Shown: positions 1 through 5,231 of the stretch, in pieces
Layout of the letters: every line of letters starts with the position of its first letter
Numbering within the stretch: position 1 is the first letter of the stretch
NCBI GenBank assembly: GCA_025996695.1
Contig: BNTP01000139.1
Span: 1-5,922, forward strand
Reading direction: 5' to 3'
Length of the DNA: 5,922 nt
Source: Bacteroidia bacterium
Lineage (GTDB): Bacteria > Bacteroidota > Bacteroidia > Bacteroidales > Azobacteroidaceae
Made by a program: the position numbers and the translations under genes
The notes under the pieces: model-generated
Databases searched by the model: none
The model's input: only the letters and a program-made list of their open reading frames with translations
What the model was told of the DNA's origin: nothing

Positions 1-460
1 TGGCTAAAACGGTAGGATTGTTTCCGGCGGCTGTTGCTTTGCTCGGTACTGTCGGTGATACCGTCGAGAAAGTGGTCGTGCCACTGAGAGTCTTGTTGCC
101 TGCCAGTGTCTGCGCTTTTGCATAAACCGAATCACGGAAAGTGTTCAAAGTGCTCGCGCCTTGTGTGCTTTTCGATCTGATAGAGTCAAGAAGTGCCCGA
201 CCTTGGGTAGCAGACAAGGCGTTCATGGTTGAAGCGGCTGCCGGCAATACCTGTACTCGTGGCAGGAGTAATCCGCCTGACGCGCCGTCCAGCTCCAGGA
301 CGGCTCCCGTTGTCACGGGCGTCGTCGGATCGCCACCAATTTTTACTTGCGCTGTGCCTAATGTCCATAGGCCGGCGCTTAACAGCACTGCTGCAGACAG
401 GAATAGGATGCTTTTCCTCTGCGTTTGTTCTTTCTTTTTCATTTTCATTTTCATTTTCAT
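1..460 (-). CDS. Exported Bacteroidetes surface protein, N-terminal part (runs off the left edge)
   Basis: Reading the minus strand from the ATG at 458-460 gives 153 codons with no stop before the window edge, so the C-terminus is missing. The protein opens with (MK)4 and further basic residues (1-16), then a hydrophobic stretch (about 18-34) and a probable signal peptidase I site GTA|Q after residue 37. The mature part starts QVKIGGDP and continues GAVLELDGASGGLLLPRV (52-69), a phrase I know from many Bacteroidetes exported proteins of unknown role. Residues 75-153 are rich in Thr, Ser and Ala, which suggests a repetitive or fibrous surface region. No catalytic motif is visible. Four in-frame ATGs (460, 454, 448, 442) could each be the start; the outermost is used here. 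There is no Shine-Dalgarno sequence, as is usual in this phylum. Exported location is well supported; function is unknown. Confidence 0.85.
   Translation of the reverse strand, partial: MKMKMKMKKKEQTQRKSILFLSAAVLLSAGLWTLGTAQVKIGGDPTTPVTTGAVLELDGASGGLLLPRVQVLPAAASTMNALSATQGRALLDSIRSKSTQGASTLNTFRDSVYAKAQTLAGNKTLSGTTTFSTVSPTVPSKATAAGNNPTVLA
436..459. repeat. Hexanucleotide tandem repeat over the start codons of the exported protein
   Basis: Four exact copies of TTTTCA on the plus strand, read as ATGAAA units on the minus strand, sit at the very start of the exported-protein gene. Each unit codes Met-Lys and offers another in-frame ATG. Because the unit is six bases, gain or loss of copies would keep the frame but change the number of start codons and the charge of the signal peptide N-region. 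Confidence 0.85.
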
Positions 461-514
461 TTTACTTAATTATTTTATATTACTAAATCTATTTTTTCTT
501 CTCCCCGTCACGTA

Positions 515-525
515 GGGCGTCGCCC
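515..525. repeat. Small GC-rich hairpin
   Basis: GGGC (515-518) and GCCC (522-525) are complementary around a three-base loop, GTC. The hairpin directly precedes, and overlaps by two bases, the first copy of the structured direct repeat at 524-558. It may be part of the same mobile or extragenic element. Confidence 0.45.
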
Positions 526-620
526 CCCGCATTGCGCTTCGCTTGTACGAGGCAATCATTGTTCTTAACTACGAATTCACGAATTCCCCTGCACGGCGCT
601 TTGCTTGTACAGGGTTATCA
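524..620. repeat. Two-copy structured direct repeat (35 nt each, 62-nt offset)
   Basis: Copy 1 is 524-558 and copy 2 is 586-620; by eye 27 of 35 positions agree, with core GCGCTTYGCTTGTAC. Copy 2 folds as CCCTGCAC (587-594) against GTACAGGG (607-614) with one C-A mismatch. In copy 1 the pair T590-A611 is replaced by C528-G549, and C594-G607 by T532-G545, so two pairing positions are kept by linked or wobble change, while C527-A550 is lost. Between the copies lies a perfect tandem ACGAATTC pair (571-586). This looks like an extragenic palindromic repeat family, but the family name is unknown to me. Confidence 0.65.
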
Positions 621-636
621 ATATCACACCCCATAC

Positions 637-672
637 GGGGAGGAGTAAGACTGTACGGTCTTTTTGCTCCCC
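637..672. repeat. Nested stem-loop
   Basis: GGGGAG (637-642) pairs with CTCCCC (667-672). Inside, after a symmetric four-base internal loop, AAGAC (647-651) pairs with GTCTT (658-662) around the loop TGTACG. An upstream CCCC (629-632) could instead pair with GGGG (637-640), giving two exclusive folds. The five T residues at 661-665 follow the inner stem, so on the plus strand the inner hairpin resembles a weak intrinsic terminator. No gene upstream on that strand needs one. Confidence 0.5.
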
Positions 673-675
673 TGC

Positions 676-724
676 CAACTTTCTACTCTTAATTTTCTAC
701 TTTCAATTTTCAACTTTCAACTCT
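676..724. repeat. Seven tandem heptamers, consensus CWAYTTT
   Basis: The 49 bases divide exactly into seven 7-base units: CAACTTT, CTACTCT, TAATTTT, CTACTTT, CAATTTT, CAACTTT, CAACTCT. Degenerate AT-rich heptamer runs of this sort are a common sight between genes in Bacteroidetes genomes, so this is probably a lineage-typical intergenic repeat and not a coding or regulatory element. Confidence 0.75.
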
Positions 725-770
725 AAAAAAAGTTCCCGCCACAAGGTCTAAACAAGAGGTCAGAGAGAGA

Positions 771-786
771 GAATGAAACTTCATTC
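771..786. repeat. Perfect small hairpin
   Basis: GAATGA (771-776) pairs with TCATTC (781-786) around the four-base loop AACT. It is followed within 12 bases by CCCG (798-801), TAG, CGGG (805-808), a second hairpin. Both lie upstream of the terminator-like repeat at 891-925 and could belong to one structured transcript. Confidence 0.5.
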
Positions 787-855
787 GCTGCCTAAACCCC
801 GTAGCGGGATACTTTAATTGTTGTTTTTCGCGACAAGTTTTGTTATAGCATTGTT

Positions 856-873
856 AAAGCTTCGCGAAACTTT
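856..873. repeat. Near-perfect 18-bp palindrome centred on TTCGCGAA
   Basis: AAAG, one base, TTCGCGAA, one base, CTTT: symmetric except for one position pair (C860 against A869). TCGCGA also occurs about 33 bases upstream, at 828-833, so either local or long-range pairing is possible. Symmetry of this size fits a dimeric regulator site or an RNA stem. No known operator is recognised. Confidence 0.4.
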
Positions 874-890
874 CAAGTCAATTTTTGTCA

Positions 891-925
891 AAAAACGAGG
901 ATTCCTGTTAAGAATCCTCGTTTTT
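891..925. terminator. Bidirectional intrinsic-terminator-like inverted repeat
   Basis: A perfect 14-bp inverted repeat: AAAAACGAGGATTC (891-904), loop CTGTTAA (905-911), GAATCCTCGTTTTT (912-925). The GC-containing stem flanked by an A run on one side and a T run on the other would work as an intrinsic terminator on both strands. On the plus strand it precedes the asnS promoter, so it does not attenuate asnS from that promoter. It may insulate asnS or end an unannotated RNA. Confidence 0.75.
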
Positions 926-961
926 GGGTGAAAATGGGGGGAGGAATTTGGGGTTGGGGGG
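926..961 (+). other. G-rich tract, candidate G-quadruplex
   Basis: Four runs of at least three G occur on the plus strand: 926-928, 936-941, 950-953 and 956-961, with spacers of 7, 8 and 2 bases. One spacer is slightly over the usual seven-base limit of simple G-quadruplex rules, so folding is possible but not assured. The tract sits between the terminator-like repeat and the asnS promoter. Confidence 0.4.
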
Positions 962-984
962 ATTTCAAAGCGGGATAGCCGAGG

Positions 985-1005
985 CCTTTTACCTTTTACC
1001 TTTTA
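985..1005. repeat. Triple tandem heptamer CCTTTTA
   Basis: Three exact CCTTTTA units in a row. Together with the seven-unit array at 676-724 it shows that short heptameric arrays recur in this intergenic region. Confidence 0.75.
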
Positions 1006-1071
1006 TCAACAGGCTTTGGATTATTGCGAAACATAGGTTAGTACAGATTTTTCAAATCCAAAAAAAAGTTG

Positions 1072-1079
1072 TATCTTTG
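1072..1079 (+). promoter_or_regulatory. asnS promoter, Bacteroidetes -7 box
   Basis: TATCTTTG matches the Bacteroidetes primary sigma -7 consensus TAnnTTTG exactly and is followed by CAGC, as in many such promoters. No good -33 TTTG is seen at the usual 19-21 base distance; only a T-rich stretch (1048-1052) lies there. Expected transcription start is about 7 bases downstream, giving a leader of roughly 45-50 bases before the ATG at 1134. Confidence 0.7.
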
Positions 1080-1133
1080 CAGCGTGAAGAAAAAATTGAG
1101 ACAATTGGTGCTTATAAAACCCATAAATAAACA

Positions 1134-2522
1134 ATGAAACGGACAAAAATAGTTGACTTGCTGACAACACTCGAATTGAATCGAGAAGTATGCGTGAAAG
1201 GTTGGGTACGAACCCGTCGCGGTAATAAAAACGTGGCTTTCATCGCGCTTAACGATGGTTCTACCATCAACAATATCCAGATTGTAGTCGATATTGAAAA
1301 ATTCGGTGAAGATTTTCTTAAACCCATCACCACAGGGTCGTGTATCTGCGCCACCGGGCTGTTGGTGGAATCGCAGGGACAAGGACAATCGGCTGAAATA
1401 CAAGCAAATACGATTGAAATTTACGGCACGGCAGACCCTCTGACCTATCCGTTGCAAAAGAAAGGGCACTCGCTTGAATTTTTGCGCGAAATTGCTTATT
1501 TGCGTCCGCGCACCAACACGTTCGGGGCAGTTCTCCGCATCCGGCACCACTTGGCAAAAGCGATTCACGACTATTTCGATGCACAAGGATTTTACTATTT
1601 CCACACGCCGCTGATTACAGGTTCTGATGCTGAAGGCGCAGGTTCCATGTTTCAGGTAACAACTTTGGACGTGGCAAATCCGCCGAAAACGCCGGAAGGG
1701 AAAGTGGATTATTCACAAGATTTCTTTGGCAACGCCACCAATTTAACCGTTTCCGGACAGCTGGAAGGTGAATTGGGCGCGATGGCACTTGGCGGCATCT
1801 ACACGTTTGGGCCGACATTCCGCGCTGAAAATTCCAACACTCCACGCCACTTGGCCGAGTTTTGGATGATTGAACCCGAAGTGGCGTTCAACGACATCAC
1901 GGACAACATGGATTTGGCGGAAGACTTTTTGAAATACGTCATTCGCTATGCGTTGGACAAATGCGCCGACGACATTGCTTTTTTGGATAAGATGTACGAC
2001 AACGAGCTTTTGGAACGTCTGAATTTTGTTATCAACAACGATTTCAAACGCCTGACCTACACGGAAGGGGTCGAGATATTGGAAAAAAGCGGCAAGAAAT
2101 TTGAGTTTCCTGTGTATTGGGGAGCCGATTTGCAGTCGGAACACGAACGTTATTTGGTGGAAGAGCATTTCAAACGCCCTGTCATTTTGACGGATTATCC
2201 GAAAGAAATCAAATCATTTTATATGAAGCAAAACGACGACGGCAAGACGGTTCGCGGCATGGATGTGCTGTTTCCAAAAATCGGTGAAATCATCGGTGGC
2301 TCCGAGCGTGAAGCCGATTATGACAAACTGATGAATCGCATAAATGAGCTGGGAATGTCGACAGAAAGCATCTGGTGGTATTTGGATACGCGCAAATTCG
2401 GTACGGCTCCACACGCCGGCTTTGGGTTGGGTTTTGAACGTTTAGTGCTGTTTGTGACCGGCATGACCAACATTCGCGACGTCATCCCGTTCCCGCGCAC
2501 ACCGAAAAATGCGGCGTTTTAA
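1134..2522 (+). CDS. asnS: Asparagine--tRNA ligase (asparaginyl-tRNA synthetase)
   Basis: Cytoplasmic class IIb aminoacyl-tRNA synthetase that joins asparagine to tRNA-Asn using ATP. The 462-residue product is of normal length for the bacterial enzyme. An N-terminal OB-fold anticodon-binding domain covers about residues 15-100 ([20 protein letters not shown], then a beta-rich segment). The catalytic core follows: the motif 1 region near 135-163 ([11 protein letters not shown]...TPLIT), motif 2 at 229-250 ([21 protein letters not shown]) and motif 3 at 429-437 (GFGLGFERL). The C-terminus [16 protein letters not shown] is the AsnRS signature; many homologues have G-N-A-E-F where this one has K-N-A-A-F. 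The ATG at 1134 is chosen because the N-terminus matches the family and lies a suitable distance from the TATCTTTG box. No Shine-Dalgarno sequence is seen; the leader is A-rich. It appears to be transcribed alone, with a repeat element separating it from the next gene. Confidence 0.98.
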   Translation: MKRTKIVDLLTTLELNREVCVKGWVRTRRGNKNVAFIALNDGSTINNIQIVVDIEKFGEDFLKPITTGSCICATGLLVESQGQGQSAEIQANTIEIYGTADPLTYPLQKKGHSLEFLREIAYLRPRTNTFGAVLRIRHHLAKAIHDYFDAQGFYYFHTPLITGSDAEGAGSMFQVTTLDVANPPKTPEGKVDYSQDFFGNATNLTVSGQLEGELGAMALGGIYTFGPTFRAENSNTPRHLAEFWMIEPEVAFNDITDNMDLAEDFLKYVIRYALDKCADDIAFLDKMYDNELLERLNFVINNDFKRLTYTEGVEILEKSGKKFEFPVYWGADLQSEHERYLVEEHFKRPVILTDYPKEIKSFYMKQNDDGKTVRGMDVLFPKIGEIIGGSEREADYDKLMNRINELGMSTESIWWYLDTRKFGTAPHAGFGLGFERLVLFVTGMTNIRDVIPFPRTPKNAAF

Positions 2523-2538
2523 TCAAGGATTGTCGTTA

Positions 2539-2613
2539 CGTCATTGCGAGGGCTTGCCCGAAGCAATCTAGTCTTGTGTGGATTGCTTCGCTACTTCGTA
2601 GCTCGCAATGACG
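2539..2613. repeat. Intergenic cruciform-type palindromic repeat
   Basis: The outer stem CGTCATTGCGAG (2539-2550) pairs perfectly with CTCGCAATGACG (2602-2613). The inner stem CGAAGCAATC (2559-2568) pairs with GATTGCTTCG (2581-2590) around a 12-base loop. The two segments between the stems are themselves self-complementary: GGG-CTTG-CCC (2550-2559, overlapping the stem ends) and CTAC-TTC-GTAG (2591-2601), giving a four-armed structure. The phrase TCATTGCGAG...GAAGCAATC resembles extragenic palindromes known from several unrelated bacterial groups. It lies 16 bases after the asnS stop, so it could also limit read-through into the next gene. Confidence 0.85.
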
Positions 2614-2664
2614 ACTACATAAACTTAATTTAACAGTAGAATACAATTTTTATAAGATAAGAAT

Positions 2665-3138
2665 ATGATTACAAAGAAATTAGTGTTTGTCGCTATGGTA
2701 GCGATAGTTTTGGGGATGAGTGCGTGCAGTTCAAAAAAAGAAGTCGGGACGAGTGCAACTCGTGTGGGTGCATCAACTCAGCCGGTGATTGCGACACAAA
2801 ACCTCACAGGCAAACAGTGGCTGTTGGTTGAACTGAACGGCAAACCGATAACCCCTCCGGCAAATGCCGCGATTACGGCTTTTCTCAAGTTCAATCCTGA
2901 TGGCACAGTGAGCGGAAATGCCGGATGTAACGCCGTCAACGGCAGTTATTCGTTGAAAGAAGGCAATCGCATCCATTTTGAAAAAATGGTTACAACGATG
3001 AAAATGTGCCTTGATATGGAAACCGAAACAAACATGTTGAAAGTCTTGGAAATCGCTGATAATTACAACGTTACGGCAAGCACCCTGATTTTGAATCGTG
3101 CTCGAATGGCACCATTGGCTAAGTTCGAAGCACAATAA
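2665..3138 (+). CDS. META-domain (HslJ-like) lipoprotein
   Basis: Predicted envelope lipoprotein of 157 residues. Residues 1-20 are a signal peptide (MITKK, then a hydrophobic core) with a lipobox ending M-S-A-C, so Cys21 would be lipidated. A short Ser/Thr-rich linker (22-46) leads to one META domain at about 47-155: LTGKQWLLVELNGKPI at the start, FNPDGTVSGNAGCNAVNGSY in the middle (Cys88), and MVTTMKMC (Cys115), with LEIADNYNV and a beta-strand end. The G-C-N and T-x-x-x-C cysteines are the family hallmark and may pair. The META/HslJ family includes E. coli HslJ, linked to heat shock and novobiocin resistance; the biochemical role is not settled. The gene starts 142 bases after asnS and is followed after only 25 bases by rbfA, so it is probably the first gene of that unit. 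No clear promoter box was found upstream. Confidence 0.88.
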   Translation: MITKKLVFVAMVAIVLGMSACSSKKEVGTSATRVGASTQPVIATQNLTGKQWLLVELNGKPITPPANAAITAFLKFNPDGTVSGNAGCNAVNGSYSLKEGNRIHFEKMVTTMKMCLDMETETNMLKVLEIADNYNVTASTLILNRARMAPLAKFEAQ

Positions 3139-3163
3139 TCGCATAAAAAACACCCACTAAATT

Positions 3164-3499
3164 ATGGACTCAACAAGAACACAAAAAATAGAACGCTTGA
3201 TACAGAAAGATTTAAGTGAAATTTTCCTGTTGCAAACGAAATGGATGCACGGCGTGATGGTGTCCGTGACGCGTGTGCGTATCAGTCCTGATTTAAGTGT
3301 GGCAAAGGCGTATCTCAGCCTTTTCCCAACGGAAAAAGGCGCAGAGTTGCTGAAAAACATTAATGACGGGAAAAAAAGCATCCGCTTTGAGCTGGGGCAA
3401 CGCATCGGCAAACAGGTGCGTCGCATTCCCGAGTTGATTTTTTATTTGGACGACTCGATTGATTATTTGGAAAACATCGACCAGCTGCTTCAACAGTGA
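3164..3499 (+). CDS. rbfA: 30S ribosome-binding factor A
   Basis: Small cytoplasmic KH-fold protein that binds the 30S subunit and helps late 16S rRNA maturation, including the 5' end, and cold adaptation. The product has 111 residues, somewhat shorter than E. coli RbfA (133), as is common where the C-terminal tail is absent. Recognised by N-terminal RTQKIERLIQKDLSEIF (5-21), SVTRVRISPDLSVAKAYLS (34-52) and FELGQRIGKQVRRIPEL (75-91) followed by IFYLDDSIDY (92-101); this last block, with a basic helix before P-E-L-x-F-x-x-D-D-S, is the most diagnostic. The ATG at 3164 lies 25 bases after the lipoprotein stop. The TGA stop overlaps the GTG start of the permease gene, so the two are probably translationally coupled. 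The pairing of rbfA with a LolE-type permease is, from memory, a frequent arrangement in Bacteroidales. Confidence 0.95.
   Translation: MDSTRTQKIERLIQKDLSEIFLLQTKWMHGVMVSVTRVRISPDLSVAKAYLSLFPTEKGAELLKNINDGKKSIRFELGQRIGKQVRRIPELIFYLDDSIDYLENIDQLLQQ
3496..3499 (+). promoter_or_regulatory. GTGA stop/start overlap between rbfA and the permease
   Basis: The bases GTGA carry both the permease GTG start (3496-3498) and the rbfA TGA stop (3497-3499). No separate Shine-Dalgarno sequence is visible, so termination-reinitiation by the same ribosomes is the likely route to the permease. Confidence 0.8.
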
Positions 3500-4632
3500 A
3501 CGTATCTTTTTACATAGCGAAGCGTTACCTTTTTTCAAAAAAATCGCACAACGCCATTAATATTATTTCTACAGTAGCCGTTTGCGGTGTGGCAATAGCT
3601 ACCTTGGCGACGGTTTGCGCACTTTCTGTGCTCAATGGTTTTCAGGAATTGGTCGCAGGGATGTTTAGCACTTTCGACCCCGAATTGAAAATTACGCCCG
3701 TTCGCGGCAAAGTATTTGACCCCACGAAGGATAAATTTCTCGAACTGCGCGCATTTCCGGAAATTGACAAGCTCACCGAGACCTTGGAAGATAATGTGAT
3801 GATTGCTTATGGCGACCATCAGGTGCCAGTGATAATGAAAGGCATATCCGACAGTCTGACGACCACGCTCGGTATTGGCGTCGCCCAAAATCTCGGATTG
3901 TACTACATCCCCATTTATCCCATCGACATTTACGTGCCCAAACGCACGGGGCAAATCAATTTGGCCAATCCGCTCGCTTCGTGCAATATTAGCTACACCT
4001 ACATCAATGACATTTTCAGGGGGCAATCGGCTTATGAAAACCATTATATGCTGGTGCCGATTGATTTGGCACGCGAACTTTTGGACTATGAAAATGAAGT
4101 CAGTGCGTTGGAAATCAACCTCAAAGCGAACGCTGATGTTTTGGCTGTGCAGAAAAAAATCAAGCAGACTATCGGGGCGAAGTTTGATGTAAAAGACCGA
4201 TACGAACAGCAAGAGTCCGCTTTTCAGATGATGAACATCGAAAAATGGGCGATTTTTCTGATTCTGGGTTTTATTTTACTGATTGCACTGTTCAATATTA
4301 TTGGGTCGCTGTCGCTGCTGATGGTCGATAAGCGAGCAGACTGTGCCACGCTGCGCAAATTGGGGGCGAATGACCAACTCCTCTCGCGCATTTTTCTTCT
4401 TGAGGGCTGGATGATTTCGGCGTTTGGAGCGAGTGCCGGCATCATTGGAGGTGTGTTAATTTGTTTGGGACAGCAACATTTCGGCTGGATAAAATTTGGC
4501 GCCACCGGCACGTTTGCGGTAGACGCGTATCCTGTTCGCGTGGAAGCACTTGATTTGTTGTTTGTGCTACTCACAACACTCGTCATCGGCTTTTTCACGG
4601 TTTCAAACACGGTAAAATATCTCAAAAAATAG
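3496..4632 (+). CDS. FtsX/LolC-LolE family ABC transporter permease
   Basis: Inner-membrane permease of the MacB/FtsX superfamily, 378 residues, resembling LolC/LolE, which pull lipoproteins from the inner membrane for transfer to the outer membrane. Topology fits the family: TM1 about 20-46, a large periplasmic domain about 50-245, TM2 about 251-276, TM3 about 305-326 and TM4 about 352-372. The cytoplasmic loop VDKRADCATLRKLGA (277-291) and IFLLEGW (299-305) form the coupling region that contacts the ATPase. No ATPase is encoded here, so a LolD partner must lie elsewhere. The GTG start is preferred because the N-terminus MNVSFYIAKRYLFSKKSHNAI matches the family and the first in-frame ATG is at residue 56. 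The four-base overlap with rbfA suggests coupled translation. Compared with family members I remember, about 25 residues seem missing near residue 119-123. Substrate is inferred, not shown. Confidence 0.9.
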   Translation: MNVSFYIAKRYLFSKKSHNAINIISTVAVCGVAIATLATVCALSVLNGFQELVAGMFSTFDPELKITPVRGKVFDPTKDKFLELRAFPEIDKLTETLEDNVMIAYGDHQVPVIMKGISDSLTTTLGIGVAQNLGLYYIPIYPIDIYVPKRTGQINLANPLASCNISYTYINDIFRGQSAYENHYMLVPIDLARELLDYENEVSALEINLKANADVLAVQKKIKQTIGAKFDVKDRYEQQESAFQMMNIEKWAIFLILGFILLIALFNIIGSLSLLMVDKRADCATLRKLGANDQLLSRIFLLEGWMISAFGASAGIIGGVLICLGQQHFGWIKFGATGTFAVDAYPVRVEALDLLFVLLTTLVIGFFTVSNTVKYLKK

Positions 4633-4724
4633 GATCACGGGAAGTTTCTCTCCCACACAAATGCATGCAGTACATATCTACAACAATGCTTTCGTTATCA
4701 TTACCGCCTAAAAAAACATCCTTT
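4633..4724. other. Convergent intergenic spacer
   Basis: Ninety-two bases between the permease stop and the end of the minus-strand gene. It contains a weak GGGA (4639-4642)/TCCC (4651-4654) pairing and the palindrome TGCATGCA (4662-4669). I see no convincing intrinsic terminator for either side. Confidence 0.5.
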
Positions 4725-5231
4725 TCATTCCCGCCTATACAAATTTTGCTCCTTAATGTCGTTGGCTAATTTCAATGAAAATAGTTCTGCGCCCTTTTTG
4801 TTTAGGTGGTTCGCATTGCAGAAATAGGTTGTATCGTAACACAGAGGGTCATTGGAGTAATCCAGAAGTGGAATGTCATATTTCTCTGCAAAAGAATGAT
4901 ATAATTGCATTTCTTCTCCCTTATTTTTTGTAAATTCCATCGCTTTATAGTATAGAGGAGAAAACACCAGTATCACCTGGATGTCATTTTCTTTGCAATG
5001 ATTTAAAAATGAGTCAAATAATTCAACAATTTTGGGTTCTTTTCTTGCAACAATACTGTCTCCCGACAATACTTTATTTAATGCCGTGCCATTCCAAATT
5101 TCATCCACGGCACAATAGCCTTTAAATTTATGTGGACGACTGGGTATCCATGGTAGGAATTCTCTCAATCCGATCAAGATAGTCACCACTTCGGATGCAT
5201 ATTGCCATGCTGGGATAGCTCCCAATTCGAT
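4725..5231 (-). CDS. C-terminal half of the interrupted SGNH-like protein
   Basis: The frame resumes directly after the premature TAA and runs 168 codons to TGA. Key segments are IPAWQYASE and PHKFKGYCAVDEIWN near the start, DIQVILVFSPLYY (a core beta strand with Ser-Pro, about 84 residues in), and CNANHLNKKGAELFS near the end, carrying the expected catalytic His. There is no signal peptide. No ATG occurs until codon 98 after the stop (4938-4940); only a TTG at 5223-5225 could start it early. Both facts argue that this is the detached end of the upstream half and not a separate gene. The block V acid is Asn where Asp is usual in D-x-x-H. Confidence 0.7.
   Translation of the reverse strand: MELGAIPAWQYASEVVTILIGLREFLPWIPSRPHKFKGYCAVDEIWNGTALNKVLSGDSIVARKEPKIVELFDSFLNHCKENDIQVILVFSPLYYKAMEFTKNKGEEMQLYHSFAEKYDIPLLDYSNDPLCYDTTYFCNANHLNKKGAELFSLKLANDIKEQNLYRRE

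Larger units (their letters stand above)
461..1133. other. Divergent intergenic region between the exported protein and asnS
   Basis: About 670 bases lie between two divergently read genes. Short open frames occur on both strands, but none has a plausible protein composition or recognisable family. The left half carries repeats and hairpins (described separately at 515-525, 524-620, 637-672 and 676-724). The middle (771-873) has several small hairpins leading to a strong terminator-like inverted repeat at 891-925. The right part holds a G-rich tract, a triple heptamer and the asnS promoter. The minus-strand promoter for the exported protein is not clear: only TAGATTTA (491 down to 484), one base off TAnnTTTG, is seen. 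A small RNA gene ending at 925 is possible, but I could not match it to a known family. Confidence 0.7.

Noticed and set aside
141..515. Plus-strand open frame of 124 codons overlapping the left-edge gene
   Set aside because: It lies antisense to the exported-protein frame, which has a signal peptide and a known N-terminal phrase. The plus-strand product has no family-like features, and its Phe/Ile-rich end is just the complement of the ATGAAA array and AT-rich leader.
676..724. CRISPR array
   Set aside because: The units are 7 bases and contiguous with no spacers, and no cas gene is present.
727..890. tRNA, tmRNA, SRP RNA or RNase P RNA
   Set aside because: None of the conserved sequence elements of these RNAs could be found on either strand; only generic hairpins are present.
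924..1130. Plus-strand open frame of 68 codons before asnS
   Set aside because: It begins in the G-rich tract, runs over the heptamer repeat and the asnS promoter box, and its product has no recognisable composition or family.
891..1133. T-box or transcription attenuator controlling asnS
   Set aside because: The TATCTTTG promoter lies downstream of the terminator-like repeat, no T-box sequence is seen, and T-boxes are not typical of Bacteroidetes.
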